Shown one piece after another: positions 26,801 through 41,800 of a DNA stretch of 64,000 nucleotides. Position 1 is the first letter of the stretch, and each line of letters opens with the position of its first letter. Under the pieces are notes generated by a model. The model saw only the letters and a program-made list of their open reading frames with translations, searched no databases and was not told where the DNA came from. Location of the stretch: NCBI RefSeq assembly GCF_003597395.2, contig NC_133790.1:27565970-27629969 (forward strand), in the 5' to 3' direction. This DNA comes from Chelonoidis abingdonii (lineage: Eukaryota > Chordata > Testudines > Testudinidae). The translations under genes and the position numbers were made by a program.

Positions 26801-29800
26801 AAAATACACTGCTGCAATGAAAAGTTGCTGGATAATCAGATGTTAATTTTCTAAACTTTTAGGCAGGCAGTGTGGTCTAATGGTTAGGGCACAGGCCTAA
26901 GCATCAGAAGATCCAAGTTCTGTTTCCATCTCTCCCAAGATTACGCATCTCATTCACCTCGAAAGCCCCCTACATTCTGTGCTTCAGTTTCCCAGTAAAT
27001 AAAATGAGTATAAATAATTTATCCACCTATGTAAAATGCTTTGGGAGCCTCAGAAGAAAAAGTGTATTGTTGAATCTCAGTCTGACATACAGTTATTTTT
27101 CCTGGTACATTATTTAGAATTACTTCTATATTCCAGTTTCTTCCCATCTCTGCAGAATTATTCCAGGACCGTACATAGCTCTCAGCTCAGTTACAAGGCA
27201 GGAAGGATACAGCACCATCACAAGGCTCCCATAGGCCTGCTTGTAGCGCCCACCATTAAGCTATTGGGATACAGAGGATCCAAGATGTAGGAACTCTCCC
27301 CTTCACTCCTCTTTTTTTCTTCCTTCATTTTACCATCACAATCAGCAAAAGGGGCACTTCTCTTACAGAATAAAACTCAACCAAAATTAGAGATTAGCGT
27401 AACAAGTGGGACCAAGGGTCAAACATGCTCTCCTCTCTAGAGAAGCGTGACAGCAATTCTGCTGCTCTGCTTAGTACAAACTCCAAGCAATACCCCTTGG
27501 AATTAAGCTGTTTGCACTTTCTGAAGTACAGCAAACCACAGGAGCATTGTGCGTCAAGTCAGGTCCTTTTATCAACATCCTCAGCTGCGGTGTCAAAACT
27601 GAAAGTATGTGACATGTAATCACGCACCCTCTGAAATGCAACAGGATGTAAGATCCAGCTTCTAAAGAAACCAGTCCCATAAAAACACACTTCAAAATAA
27701 TGTACAAACTAGTCCTTACGAGAATCTCACATGCACACACACATGAACTCCTTCCCTGATCGTAGATAAGCACAGGAATTGTGTGTATTGTGGCTCCAGT
27801 CAGAGATCTGGTTCCATTACACTAGTCAGTGTACAAACGCACAGCAGAGAGAATCTCCACCCTGAAGAACAAAGAAAGCTGAGTAGGTAAAATCATGAGA
27901 TTTTGTTTTTCACACTTACACATGGCATACTGGAATGCTCGGGACTTCACCAGAATGTTAATGCCTGTATGAAGAAGGGAAATATTACAAACAAATAGAT
28001 GTTTGTTACAAAAAATACTTAAAAATAAACTCACACGTGTACCAAATACTCCCTCTTCTTCCTCCGTATCTATTTAATGACCTCTCCGACATTAACTGGG
28101 CTCATTTTTCATATCCATTCTCAGCACAGGGTCTAGGTAGCACAGTGGGCAATAGTGCACTTACATATCTTTCACTTATGCCTTGAGTTCAAATCCTGAC
28201 CTAGAACTCAAGTGACAGTGATGTGACAGTTCTCACCCTACTGCAGTTCCAAATTTGCCCACATCTTGAAAGTAGTGCACAGTTCAAATGGAGATGTCAG
28301 TCACCGCCCAGTCCTGGAACAGGGGACGTGTTCTAACTCCGGGCTAAAGTGCATTAGCACAGCTGCATAGGGATCTTGTACCAGTAGCTGCCTGCATTAT
28401 CCTTGGTTCAGTAACTAAAATACATATATATTTTAAAAAAAACACACCCCACTTATTCAGGGTTACAAACTGGTAAGGAAAAACTGGGACATTTGCAACA
28501 GTGGCATGTAGAGGATATATTACGTTTAAGGCTGTATCTAGGCCACATTATAACCACTATTTTCTCCTTTACAGCAGCTGCACATGCTCTGTGCAAATGT
28601 GGCATCCACCAGAGACTTCGAAGACCAGCAACCCCTTGAAGACTGCAAATCCACTCCACAGCCGGCTGCTGTTGGAAGAGAGCTGCAGCCTCGGATACTG
28701 AGAAACCAATCTCCTAGACTCAGCCAGTCCTAGCAAGCTGGATCGCTGCATCAGACCCCCCTGCATGCTGTACCAGAAGATGAATCCAGCAATGGGTGGG
28801 TCCAAGATATTTGCTAAGAAACTTTCCTTATTTTATAAAGTTGGTTTCTGGGTCAGTACACAGAATATATATTTATGTGACAGATGTCCTCCTCCAATAG
28901 GCCAGAATACTGTGCCTTTTGAGTGGATCAGCAGTTAGCAACTGTGCCTGTCTCAGCAGTTTATCTGGAGTATTTTAGACTGTTACTGTATTTAAGGTTG
29001 GGTAGTGTACAGAGAATGTGTTCTTTCAGAAGGCCTCTTTTTTTTTTGGAAAAGAGATGATTTTTGAACAGGTACATGCTTCCACACATGTTGAATTTAA
29101 AACATAGGACCATAAGAACGGCCATACTGGGTCAGAGCCATGGTCCATCTAGCTCAGTATCCCGTCTTCAGACAGTGGACAATGCCAGATGCTTCAAAGG
29201 GAATGAACACAACAGGGTAATCATCTAGTGATCCATACAGCAAGTTACCTTTAAATATAAGAAATGCTGTCCGTGGAAGGTCATCAAACCAGTGCTCGCG
29301 GTTTCGTTTTGCCTGGAAGTGGAACAGACCTGATCAGCAGGAGGTATGAGCAGAAATTTATCAAAGTAGGTCAAAATTACATCCATAAGAGAATGGAGCA
29401 AGACCCATCTTCTCCCCATGTCATTTCGTCTTGTTCCACAGTCTATTTCTCCTCCACCTTCTCTCCATAAACTTCCCTCCAGTCCTCATCCCCTTCTCTC
29501 CTCACACTCTCCTCCATTTAATACTTGCCTTCCATTTTAAGCCAACAACTTCATAGAAATTGTAGAAATCCTTTAGGCTGTAAGAGAGAAAGATAAAAGG
29601 GTGAATCAGATCAAATCTCGGTGGTATTTGGATTGTGCCATTGTGAGCACCAAATGCTTCACTATTTAAGTATATCAAATGCCTAATTGTGTCACCTGAT
29701 TGTGGGAGAGGGGGGAAGGTTTTCCATGCCAGACCTTCTTTTCGGGAGAAGTTCCCTTAATTTCTCTTAACTCCTTGTTCAAACTATATGAAAAATCAAC

Positions 29801-32800
29801 ATTCAGCTCATCCACTGTTTGTGTCACAGGTTTTCCTAAATGCAAGTGGGCCTTAGGAGAGAGTAAAAGGCTACCACATTTCTGCAAGCAAGGCCTGACA
29901 GACTGATACAGTCTTAGGGTGAAATCTTGGCTCCACTGAACCTCAAGGAGAGTTTTGCTATGGATTTCAGTGAAACCTGGATTTCACTTATATTGTAAGC
30001 TATCAGCCAGGAGGCTTATGCAAACCTTAATATTGGTGATATCTTACCTTATTTATTTATATGCATGTTTACTTGCATGCACTACATGCATATAAATAAA
30101 TAAGGTAAGATGTCACCAATATTAAGGTTTGCATAAGCCTCCTGGCTGATAGCTGAGTGATCAGTTGCGTGGTTTGAAAAATGCCATTTACAAATAACTG
30201 GACCTGAACCAACCTGGAAGCACAACTATTCCTTTCTTGCTAGGTTTTGGTTGGTTGGTTTTAAAAAGGTAGTTTTAAACTTTTGAGCAACAATAAAACT
30301 GGTGCAAAGACATGAGATAAGAGACCCCTGTAAGCATGTGAAGTAAAAATGACTGACAATCAGCCTGGGCCAGATTTTTAAAGGTGTTTAGATGCCTAAA
30401 GATGCAGATTTGGAAAAAAAAAATCATCTTACTTGGTGCCTAGTTGAACCTTTAGGCACCTAAACTCTTTAACAATCTGACTCTTGGCCCATATTCCATC
30501 CTCAACAGAGCACACAGATTTTGAACTCGCATCCAGATTCACTCCCTTCCTGGAGGTTTAGTTTTATTGGGAAATGAAAACCATTATCTACAACCACATA
30601 AGCGTCACCCTAAGATTTCACCCCAAGCTTAGCTATGCCTTGAGTTTCCCTTCAGGGTTTCCTTGTCCTATCATTCTAGGACTCTCTCCTCCAAAGACAC
30701 ACTCATCTCTTTATATCCAAATTGGAGTTAACTGGACCCACCCAACAGCATGATTCAGCAATAATTACTCTGACTCTTAATGCAGGGTTCTGTAGTGTTT
30801 TTTGGAACTCCAGGAGAGTGGTGCTTTTGTGACATGCCAGGGGACATAACCAATTGCCGGTTAACTGGGAACACGTTAAGCTAAAGTTGCATTGCATGTG
30901 CAGAAGTTTTCCTTTCTTTGGGTGTCTCATGTCCAAATAGGGTCCTCGGTTTCCCCACTCTTATTCCAAGGACCTCTGTCTTTCACCTATCTCCTTCTGC
31001 TTAATGGCTATCATCGCAGTACTGTCTCTCCAACGGGGCAGAAGGGAAAGCCACTCATCGATGGGGAAGATCATAAAGCAGCAAGGGATCAACACTGACT
31101 CCTCTTTCAAGCACAAATTCACCTCCAATAGCCCAAGAAGGCAAGAATCCAAGAAGTGTTTCCCGACCCCAGGCTGCATTTATGCCTGCATTCTGGGATT
31201 GATTTTCCTTGATAAGCAACACCATTCCCTCTGACATATGGTATGGGCCCAGAGCGTCATGAATCTGTAGAATGTCGCCCTTTTCTAGGTTACAGCAGCA
31301 GCATCCTACCTGACTAAAGTTGTATTGCTTTGATTCAGTGCTTTGAAAGTTAGATAACGTTCTCTGGCGCACATCCGAGGCTTATAAAACCGCATCAGCC
31401 CTTCAAACTTCTTGAAGGAGATACCAGTCGGTCTCTAGAAACACAGAAAGGGGTTGTCATAAGTGATGCTGTAGGAGGAAACATAGGAACATATAATTGT
31501 CTCTTAGGACTGCTTCTAAGCAAGATTTTGTCAGGACAAGATGCTGTTGCTACCACTTCAAGAAGGCACACGCTCTTATTACTCTAGAACCTAGATAGAG
31601 GAAGTCTCCTGGGATTAGCTCCTCTGCTTGGTCTCCAGATCAGTGGAAGAACAGAGAAGAATCTTGCACTGAAGTTCTGTCCAGTTCAAGTGCCAAGCAA
31701 TAGGGCTTCCACCACTTCCCTTGGGAAACTGTTCCACAGCTTAACAGAGCTCACTGCCCGGATATTTTTACTGATACTTAACCTACGCTTTCCCTTTTCA
31801 ATTTCATTCCATTACTCTTTGTTATACCATCAGTTCACCATGCTAAACCATCCCTCTTCTCCCTGCGTGTGTACAACCTGCAAAATATATTTATAGGCTT
31901 AACATTCCCTTTCATTGCCACTTAGCCGTCCTGTATCTATTGAACCCTTCAGGTTTCTGACCACACTGAACTTTGTCATCAATTACTGCTGGTGGAACAC
32001 CACCTCTTTAAACACTCAGTGTCTTCTGATGTGCTACTGGTGGGTGTCAGTGACAGTTTCCAGTGACACAGGCTGGGTATTTCTTGCACACACAGAGAAT
32101 ATCCCTTACCTGCTTGCTGACAAGCAGGCGGTAGGCGTGTTGTATGGCTGTGCGTTTGTGCAGCAGCAGCGACTTGAACTTCCTCTTTTCAATATCACTG
32201 AAAGTGTCAAACACCACAGCAAGAAGCTGAAAAGAAACAGACGAGACAAAGCGGAAGTCAGGCTTTGATCGCTACAGCATATGGCCTCTTATGCCACATG
32301 GCATCTGGATACTTATGAATAAGCACCACAGAGGCACAACAGATGCCAGCAGTATGGGTTTTGCTAAGTGCTGTGCTAATGCAAGGTACAGTAGAGTTAA
32401 TAAGAATCTCTAAGCAACCCAGACACCAAAGGATTAACAAGAGCACACACCCAGAGTTACATTTTTAAATGGTGCATAGGTATTTGGCTACACAGCTCCT
32501 ATTACCATTAATAAGTCACATAAAGAAGTTTGTACAGTGCCTGTTCATACCAGGACAGTAAGTTCAGGAGAACAGGGGAAGGGGACTAATATCAAAATGA
32601 GAGGAAGGGGAGTCCCAGCTGCAGTAAGAAACTTACCAAGTTCATAATGAAGTAGAGCTCAATGGAGAGGTACACTATGAAGAAGACACAGGACCAGGGG
32701 TTCCGAGAGTAAGATGGCATCATCACATCAGGGAAACTGCCCCCCAAAAGATACAAGCCAACTTATTAGCAGCCAGAATAGTCTCATTCATACAGCATTT

Positions 32801-35800
32801 CACACTGACTAGATGATCATACTATGCACAGGAACTGTGTATATGCATACACAAATCAACATCCTCATATGGTTATGCAGACTATGCAGCTATACATAAT
32901 ATACACATTATGAACCTATACATTAGCTGCAAGAGTTTGAAATGCAGTGAAGATTATGTATCCCTAAACATCCCCGAAGTTTGATGGGCAACAGGAACTT
33001 ACAAAATATCTGATTTATTTATGTTTTAATCAACAGTAATATTCTGCAGTTCTACAGAGATCTTATTCCAAGGATTGCAAGTTAATTAATCCTCACAATC
33101 ATCCTAGAAAATGCAGAAGCATCATTATCCTCATTTTACAGATCGGAAAGAGAGGTGAAGTGACTTTCCCGTGCCTGTAGTGTGTTAGTGGCAGACAAAA
33201 GGAGCATAACTCAGACCTCTGTATTCTTAGACTTGTGCCTTAACAATGAGACCATCCTGCCCCTTTAGTGGCTTCATAATACTTAAGGGTGAACTAGAGC
33301 AGTTCCTTCGGGGCAGGTCATTGAACATTAGGCTGCAGTAAAGTACAGGTTCCCCGTTGGGAAACGCTGCTCTCATGCTACAAAGAAGAGGTCACAGCAG
33401 CAGTCCCAGAGGTTTCACAAATAAAAGATCTGCTGTGAGAGACTTTTTCCCAGGGGTGAGGGGATGGGAGGGAGCTCCAGCAAAAGGAAGCATGGACTTA
33501 CTTTGAAGTGGTCAGAAGAACAAAGAGATTCACAAGGCTGTTCTCTAAGGTATTGAAATACTGAAAGAGAAAACAAATACAAACCAGCCCAACATTGACA
33601 GAATTCCTTAACTCATCCCCTAACCTCTCTCAGTAGCTCTTGACATGTAATTGCATGCCCCTTCTGCAGGCAAACAAAGATGTGGCATGTGAAGAGTTGA
33701 AAAAATAAAGCCTGTCTGCACATTCCTGTAGGTTACTACCAATAGTGGTCAGACTTGGCAGCTGGAACCTTTGGTTGTTGAGCAGTAAGGCCATCATAGG
33801 TTAGGAGGATGAGAATAGAGTTTCTTATACCACTCTTTCACTGCAGACCCAACTGCCTCCCACTTGGGATGGAAAAGTACTATTTCCCTTAAACCTGTGA
33901 TCCAGTATCCCAGTTTTGGTGTATCACGAGAGGTTGCCAGCAGTTGTGTTGGGATCACAACTCTTTATTGGGGATATTCACTTACTTATCCAGGCAGAAG
34001 CATTAATAGCAGGACAGCAAGATGCATCAATTTCCTTGATGTATCAGCCCACAGGTGTCATGCACTGCACTAAATATGCAGTTGCATGTAGTGGGTGATG
34101 TGGTTTGCCCTGAGACATCAAGAAGAGGGGGTGACAAATATAGTGTCCCCTTTTGGATTTCCTGACACTGAGGGGGTATCGTTTACTCTTTCCCATTGGG
34201 GTCTGATCCTTGGTTAACTACATTAAAAAAAATAAAATGGTCAGTCATGGCCCTCTGTCCTTCTTATTGCTAACTCCAGTTAAGAACTGCACCCCCAGAG
34301 ACAGACAATCCATTCAGGAGAAAAACAATATCAATACCATATAGACGATTTGAATTTGGTTTTCAAGATGACGAAATGGGTCTTAAAAAGCTAAGTCTGA
34401 TGAATTTGTTGTTTACTTACGGGATCTGAGTGGTTAGAAGAAAACAGATAAAAACCTAGAGAAATGGAAGAAGGAAATGAGAAGGGGGGAAAAAAAAACA
34501 CCACCATTATATTTTGCTTGAAATAAAATGTAAGAGTCGCTATCCTCAAATCGTGGCTATAAAACTCCAGAACATCACCTAAACGCTCTGTTATTTAATA
34601 CCTGTATGCAGCATAATGCATGTGCACAGTGCTTTACAGAGGATGAAGATGTAAGATCTCATTCTCCACTGCATGGACACCTTGTGTCAGCATTTATACC
34701 TATGCTAAATGGGTGCAAGTGAGTGGGGAATCCTAATTTGGTAGCACTGTACTCACATTTTTATACAATTGTAAAAGACAAGAAGAAGATGTGAGAATCA
34801 GGCCCACAATCTCCATCCCAGATTAATCTGGAACACTGTTCTAAACATAAGGAGCAGAATCGAAGATGACAGATAGAAGATATCAGGAGAGAAGGTGGCT
34901 GAGGGAGAGAAAAGGTGCCCCATGCCCTTGTCACCAGTACTGACATGCTTCTGCAGAAGACAGGATTCACAAACCCAAATCCTGCTTTTTTCCTGATCTG
35001 CCATTCCTTCCTTCTTTTCCCCCCTTTCATTACTGATTTTATTCCATCTTGATTGGTTTTATTTTCTCTTCCATTTCTCAAACCTCTGCTTCCTCTCTCC
35101 TTCCCATTTTTCTTATTCCCTTTTCTTTCCTACTCTCTCTCCTTCTCCAAAACAGCAAGAGGTTCTTCAGTCCAAAGATTTAGCACCTGCCCCTATAGTT
35201 GAAGATCCCCTCAGAGCCTTTCCCAGCTAGTGTTACAAAGGGTCAAGAGACCCAGAGAGCATGCTTTCATTTCACAAAGTCCCATGATTTGACTGAAGAC
35301 CTGGCATGCTGTAAGCTTGGACACACTGGCTGACCCTTAGCCTGGGCAGTGACTGTTTTGCAGAAGAGGCACTGTGTGCCAAAAGCTCACCATCCTTGGC
35401 ATACTTAGTCACTCAACTGTTAAGCTCTCTAATACCATGAAGGTGAAAAGGTATTGTATACACTACACAGTGCCAGTTCCGATACCGTAGACTCCTTGTA
35501 CTTACTAACATACATTCAAATGACCCCTCTGAAAAGCAAATTCTCTGAGACTGTCCGAGGATGGCATTGTACAAGGCACAGTACAGACAGTAATTTTCAG
35601 AAGTTTAAATTGAACCTGCAGACTGAAGTTGGTTAAGCAGAACTTGGAAGCCACACACAAAGCATACAAGAACTCCTTTTGGCAAAGTTCCCTATTTCTC
35701 TTGTCACTTGTGATGTTAACTTATGGGGCGGAAATCCCCGATGCCTATGTTTTCCAACTCTTCACCTGCCCTCACCTCCCAGATAATTATGAAATGAATC

Positions 35801-38800
35801 GGACAGAAAGGAAGTGAAGCACTCGTCAAGACATCTTATGTCCATTCAGCTTTACATTCCCCCCTGCTCTTTTGTGGCACATAGACAATAATTATTGCAA
35901 GGTGCCATACAAGAAAGCAGATGCCTTTGTGAAAAGTTAAGCTAACTTACCTAGGATGGCAAAAATCACCATGAAGAAAAGGAGGAGGAGGAGGATGTCA
36001 ATGAAAGGAGGGAGAGACTGGAATATCTGTCGCAGGTTTCTGAAAAGGAGCAAACATTTATGCCATATTTTAAACTGAAACCTGTGCATGTGCACAAGAC
36101 AGTGAGGATAGATCAATTCTACATTGGCAAGCCAATAAACTGGAGAATCTACTCAGTCTTTTTCCATCTCTCACTTCAATGATTGGGATTGGAATGCTCA
36201 GGATTTCTAGCACATTGTTAAGTTCTGTTAGCTCTGAGAAATAAGAATCTCAAACTCATTCCCTAGACCCAAGTCTCCCATGCAGCAGTACAATGCTATA
36301 TGATCCCCAGAACATCAAGTAATTTTCCAAACCATATTTAGTTTCTTTGCAGTCAGTTTTCAGGTAACGCATATGATGCGAGTTTCACAATGTCAATTTC
36401 TTTCTGCAGGGTTAAGACATACAGCCTCCCAATAGGGCCAAAACACGAGACTTAAAAGGTACAGTAACATTTCTGAGACTGCCTTGCTACTATTCTGCTC
36501 TCTCACATATCTCCAGGGTAAATATGAAGTCTCTATGAAAAAGGCCTGGACAACCACAAAGCTTTAGTTTGATCTCTTTCTCAGTCATGACTAGAGGAAT
36601 CAGCCAGTTGGCCAGCTAGCCAGTCACCTTCTGACCGCTCCACAGTAGCGACAGTCCACCAAGAAGATACACCGCAAAGCTCGTGTTATCCGGACATGCG
36701 AGGTCTGACGCACCAAAACCACTATTGCTTCTACAAACTGCACTAACAGCACACAGGTCTGCAAGGAGAGGGAAAAAACGGGAAGTGATCAGCATTACAA
36801 AGGTAACTTCCTCTTCTTCCCTCCCCATTCCTGATTAGTGAGACAAAAATCTTCTTTATGTTGGCTGAACTGTACGAGTGACAGCCAGTATAGAGAAAAG
36901 CAAGAGCAGAGTTGTAGTGTTCAGGCACAGACAGAGAAAGCATGGCCTGCATTACTGTTATGCCATTTCCCAACAGCCAGACAATGGAATAGCATTCGCC
37001 AAGTGGAGGAAACAAAAGTTGTGAAAGTGTATCTTGAGTGGTACACATTCATAGATAGTACACAGGGATACTAGCTGTGTTCCATAGTTTTGAAATTGTG
37101 ATAACGAGGGAAAGAGATTTTTAAGGCGGTGAAAAGAACCCCAAAATTCAGACATGGACAATAGCTCACATAAGTTGGGAGACAACTCAAATCTCCTATA
37201 TTTAATAGCCCAATATTTATTCTGGTTGTTTGGTTACAGAAGACATTGAAGGAGAAATAACACTGAAGACAGACAGGCAGTGGGGCAGGCAGCTTACCTT
37301 AACCATGGTTCTTTTGTGTCTGATATAGGTGTAGAAGCCCATCCATCTCATCTTCATAGAAAGTTCAAAGACCACAACCACTAATGCAAAGAGCTCCAGG
37401 GTGGCATGGATCTGCAATCAGACCACCAGTAAATTTTACCTCTCATTTCCACTGGTTCCAGAAACCAGAGTTTTACCCTCCCTTCTCAAGAAGCTTGTGA
37501 CTTCTGTAACAAACCTCTGCTTTGTAGCAGTCAGGCTTTTTCTACAGATATAGAAGACCTGAATATAGATTGAAAACATCTGGACAATCAGAACAAACAG
37601 CGCTCTGTCTTTTAAACATTCTTAAAGTTAGCCTTGCACTAATATTCTAAGGGTTAAATTAATGTTCAGCATTAACTGACAACAGCTGCTGAGCACTTTG
37701 GACAAATCCAGCCTCATATCACTTAGCACTTTCTCTAACAAGGGTTACCTTTGATTGAAAATGTTTTCTGTTTGGTGTTATCCCAGAAATAGCGTGTGAT
37801 AAGCAGTCAATGAAAACTATTTTGCCATTTTTGATGAGCTACTGATGCATGATAAGTATTTCCATGCAAATCAGCTCAGCACAGTTTCTGCACATCTGTA
37901 ACTCGGAAATGACTTTTTTTTGGAAAGATCCAAGTCTGGCATATACTCCCCAATGCAGTACGGGAATAAGAGCTGGATGGAGAAAGCGCTTGCATATATG
38001 AAAAAGTTATGGATGATCAGAAATAGCACCCTGAATAACCATGGTTATAAGCCTTAGCACTTAATTATTAGGGTCAGCTTCTCTGTCTGCAGGTGCAAGC
38101 TGCACTCACAAATCAGAGTGCTTGCACTTCTCACTATCTGATCTGTAGCCACAATGAGGTAGAGACAAGTCCTCTGATTTGCATTCATAATTCATTTTTG
38201 CAGACACACTGCACCCACAGAAAGGGAAGCTGGGCCTTTGAAAAAAAAAAAATCTAACCATAAAGCTTCAAGGCACTTTAAAATGAATTCTCACAATCAG
38301 GGAGAAGTAAATATTTTTATATCCATTATAACTCTTGGGAAACTGAGGCACAGTGCTTAAACGACTTGTCCACATTACAGGAGGTATCTGAGCAAGAGCT
38401 GGGATTAGAATGCTATTCTCAAATATACCAGGGGACAAAGATCTGAAATGTTTGCATTCTAAGAGCTGCTAATGATTGTGTTTGAATACATCCTGGGGAG
38501 TATAGCCTGGGATGATGGCGGCCTTTAAAAGCATCATACACACGTCCTGTCTTGCTCATTGGCCTGAGTGAGCCTGATCTCATGGAAAAGGAATTCTTCT
38601 CTATCCATATCCAGTGCAAAACACTATTTCTGTGCCCCCCATGCCCTTAAACAAACCAGCTGGTATTTCTGGTGCTGCTGCCTTCTCTGTGCCCATCCAC
38701 TCACGTTATCATTCTTTGACTGAACTACGTACATAGATGCCAAGGCGAAGAATGGGGACAGCAGGGGCCTCGCAGAGGGACAGCAGCAGGAGCAGCAGTG

Positions 38801-41800
38801 CCGTGATGAGCTCCATTAGGTAGAAAAGGTGATTGTGTACAAAGAGGTAAGCAGCCAGCGCTTTGGTATTCTTGGGGTGGGTGAAGAATTTATCATTGTT
38901 TTCTCCTTCCTGTAGGTAATAATAGCAGCAACATTACTAATGTTTTACACTACAAGAGCATCTTCCAACCAAGGAAGACAAATCTTACATACATCGAGTT
39001 AGTTTCATAATTGCCCTCTGAGGGAAGCAGTGTTACTCCCATTTTACAGACTGGTAAGCTGATTCATTGAGTGGTTAAGTGTCTTCTTCAAGTGGCAGAG
39101 ATAGGACTAGAACTCTGAAGCTTTGGGTCCCAAGGCCTTGCTCTAACCAGTAGGTAACATTACATATATTATACACGAGGCACACCCCATTTTTTCCTGT
39201 ATTTATATATATATTTATTTCAGTAGTACAAAATACATTAAGAGCTGTGAGCTTCCCTTTTAGAAAGCTATTAGTTTCTTAGGAGAAAGACGTGTCCAGG
39301 TCATTTTGCAGGGTAGCCAAAAAAAAACTTAGCCAACTTCAGATAAACTCTGGGATTTTATTTTTAATTATTTCCACATTTGTGACTTCCCACATCAAAC
39401 TGATGAACTTATCCAGGACAGAACTCTAAAGAACTCAGATAAGCTCGGGGCCAGCTGGTTAACAGTCATGGTTTCTTATCGCGACCTCACAAAATGATTG
39501 TGCAAGGAACATCCTTTTGTAGAACACAAATACTGTCCAGTACATTCCGGAAAGGAATGTGGGAAGCTGGAGACTATGAAAAATTAAAGCGGTCTATATG
39601 CTGATGCATCACTCCCTCTTGCTTCACGATCTTAACAACATTCAAGTTCAGTTACTCCACTCCAACAGTTTGCTTGCAACCGATTTACAGCAGTACTTTA
39701 CTACTACTATAGCTCATAAGAAAAAGACTGTTATGGTTCCCATGAGCTTACGTTTAAATAGCTCTGTCTTTCAATATAAGACCATCAAGCAGCCACTTCT
39801 ATTGTTTAAACTAGAGGTTCGCAAGCTATGGACCAGTGGTGACCTGCAGAGCACTTGCTGGTTTGTCTGAAGTTGTCCCCTGGTGCTGGCTAGTTTTTTC
39901 CAACTGGGACAGTTAAATATGTCCGTAACATTACATTTCTAGGTAAGGCAAGCAATTGCTGCAGTTATTATGGAGGATGTTAAGCAATTATGGATGGGAG
40001 GTTGGTACTTGTGGTCAGGAGTGGGAGATGAGGTCAGGTCCACAGGACAGTTTTTCCATTAAGAGGTGATTGACACTATAAATGTGAGCTAACAATCCCA
40101 ACTACACAGATAAAGTGATTGGGTCTAAATTAGCTGTTACCACTCAAGAAAGATCTTGGAGTCATTGCAGACAGTTCTCAAAACCAACCACTCAATGTGC
40201 AACAGCAGGCAACAGCGAACAGAATGTTGGGCATCATTAAGAAAGGGATAGTGAAGAAGACAGAAATTACCATATTGCCTTCTATATAAATCCATGGTAC
40301 ACCTACATCTTCAATACTGTGTGCAGATATGGTCGCCCCATCTCAAAAAAAAAAGATATATTGGAAGTGGAAAAGGTCCAGAAAAGGGCAACAAAAATGA
40401 TTAGGGGTATGGAATGGCTGCCATATGAGGAGAGATTAACAAGACTGGGACTTTTCAGATTGGAAAAGAGATGACTAAGGGGGCGGGGGGGATATGATTG
40501 AGGTCTATAAAATCATGACTGTGTGGAGAAAGTAAATAAGGAAGTGTTATTTACTCCTCATAACACAAGAATGAGGGGTCACCAAATGAAATTAATAGGC
40601 AGCAGGTTTAAAACTAACAAAAGGAAGTATTTCTTCACACAATGCACAGTCAACCTGAGGAACTCTTTGCTAAAGGATGTTGTGAATGCCAAGACTATAA
40701 CAAGGTTAAAAAAAGAACTAGATAAATTCATGGAGGATAGGTCCATCAATGGCTATTAGCCAGGATGGACAGGGATGATGTCCCTAGCCTCTGTTTGCCA
40801 GACGCTGGGAATGGGCGACGGAATGGTGTCACTTGATGATTACCAGTTCTGTTCATTCCCTCTGAGGCACCTGGCATTGGCCAAGGTCAGAAGACAGGAT
40901 ACTAGGCTAGATGGACCTTTGGTCTGACCCAGTATGGCCATTCTTATGTAACAACTTCATCCCATGTAGTCATCTCACAAGGAAAGAGCCAATTCTCAAC
41001 TGTTAAGTGCAAGCTCATGTTCTGTTTAACTGTTAATATATAACAGTTCGGTGATCCAGATTGCAAACGAGAAAAAACCTAAACCAGATGAAACAAGCTC
41101 CCACTCAGACACAGAGCTAGCTTTACATCAGCAGGGAATTCTTATCCAGGCCTTACCAAAAACAAACTTGCAGAATGAAAAAGAACCAATTCTGCGTTTT
41201 GATAACTAACCAATTCAGAACATTCTCGGGCTGCTAAGCCCTCTTATTCAGATACACAATCTGAGTGCTATTTAAGTTATGTCTACTTCATTTCAAGGAC
41301 ATCATCAATATGGCAATTGGTCAAGACAGCAACAAGAATAATTCTTGGATCTCTACTGTGTGCGCATTATCAGACAGAAAATGTATTAACTCAGCAAACT
41401 TCCAAGATAAACATGAGTTCACATTAGACTTGAATGAGGTTGAATGATTTTCTCACAATTACACAGTGAGTCTGGCAGAGTTAGGAATAGAACGTAAGTG
41501 TCCCAAGTCCTCATCTTTTGTTCTAGCTATAAGGAGACACTCCCATATAGAGAATCAACTCTGCAACTTCGAAACTTCACAAATACAGTTTTCTATATTT
41601 AATAATGATTATGATTTAAAAGCCCACATTACCAATTTACACATCAAAGGGTTACTCCCCTGTTCACAAGCCCTTGATGAACAATTTCAAACACAGGGTG
41701 GATACTTCTACCACAACACTGAATAGCAGGCCTCACCTGGAGGTAGATTGCTGCCTCTTGGTAGTTCATTTCCCAGTTGTGTCTAGTAGATCTCTGCTGA

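Noticed and set aside
40523..40759. 78-codon frame as a gene
   Set aside because: It lies inside the CR1 3' region and is a remnant of that repeat.
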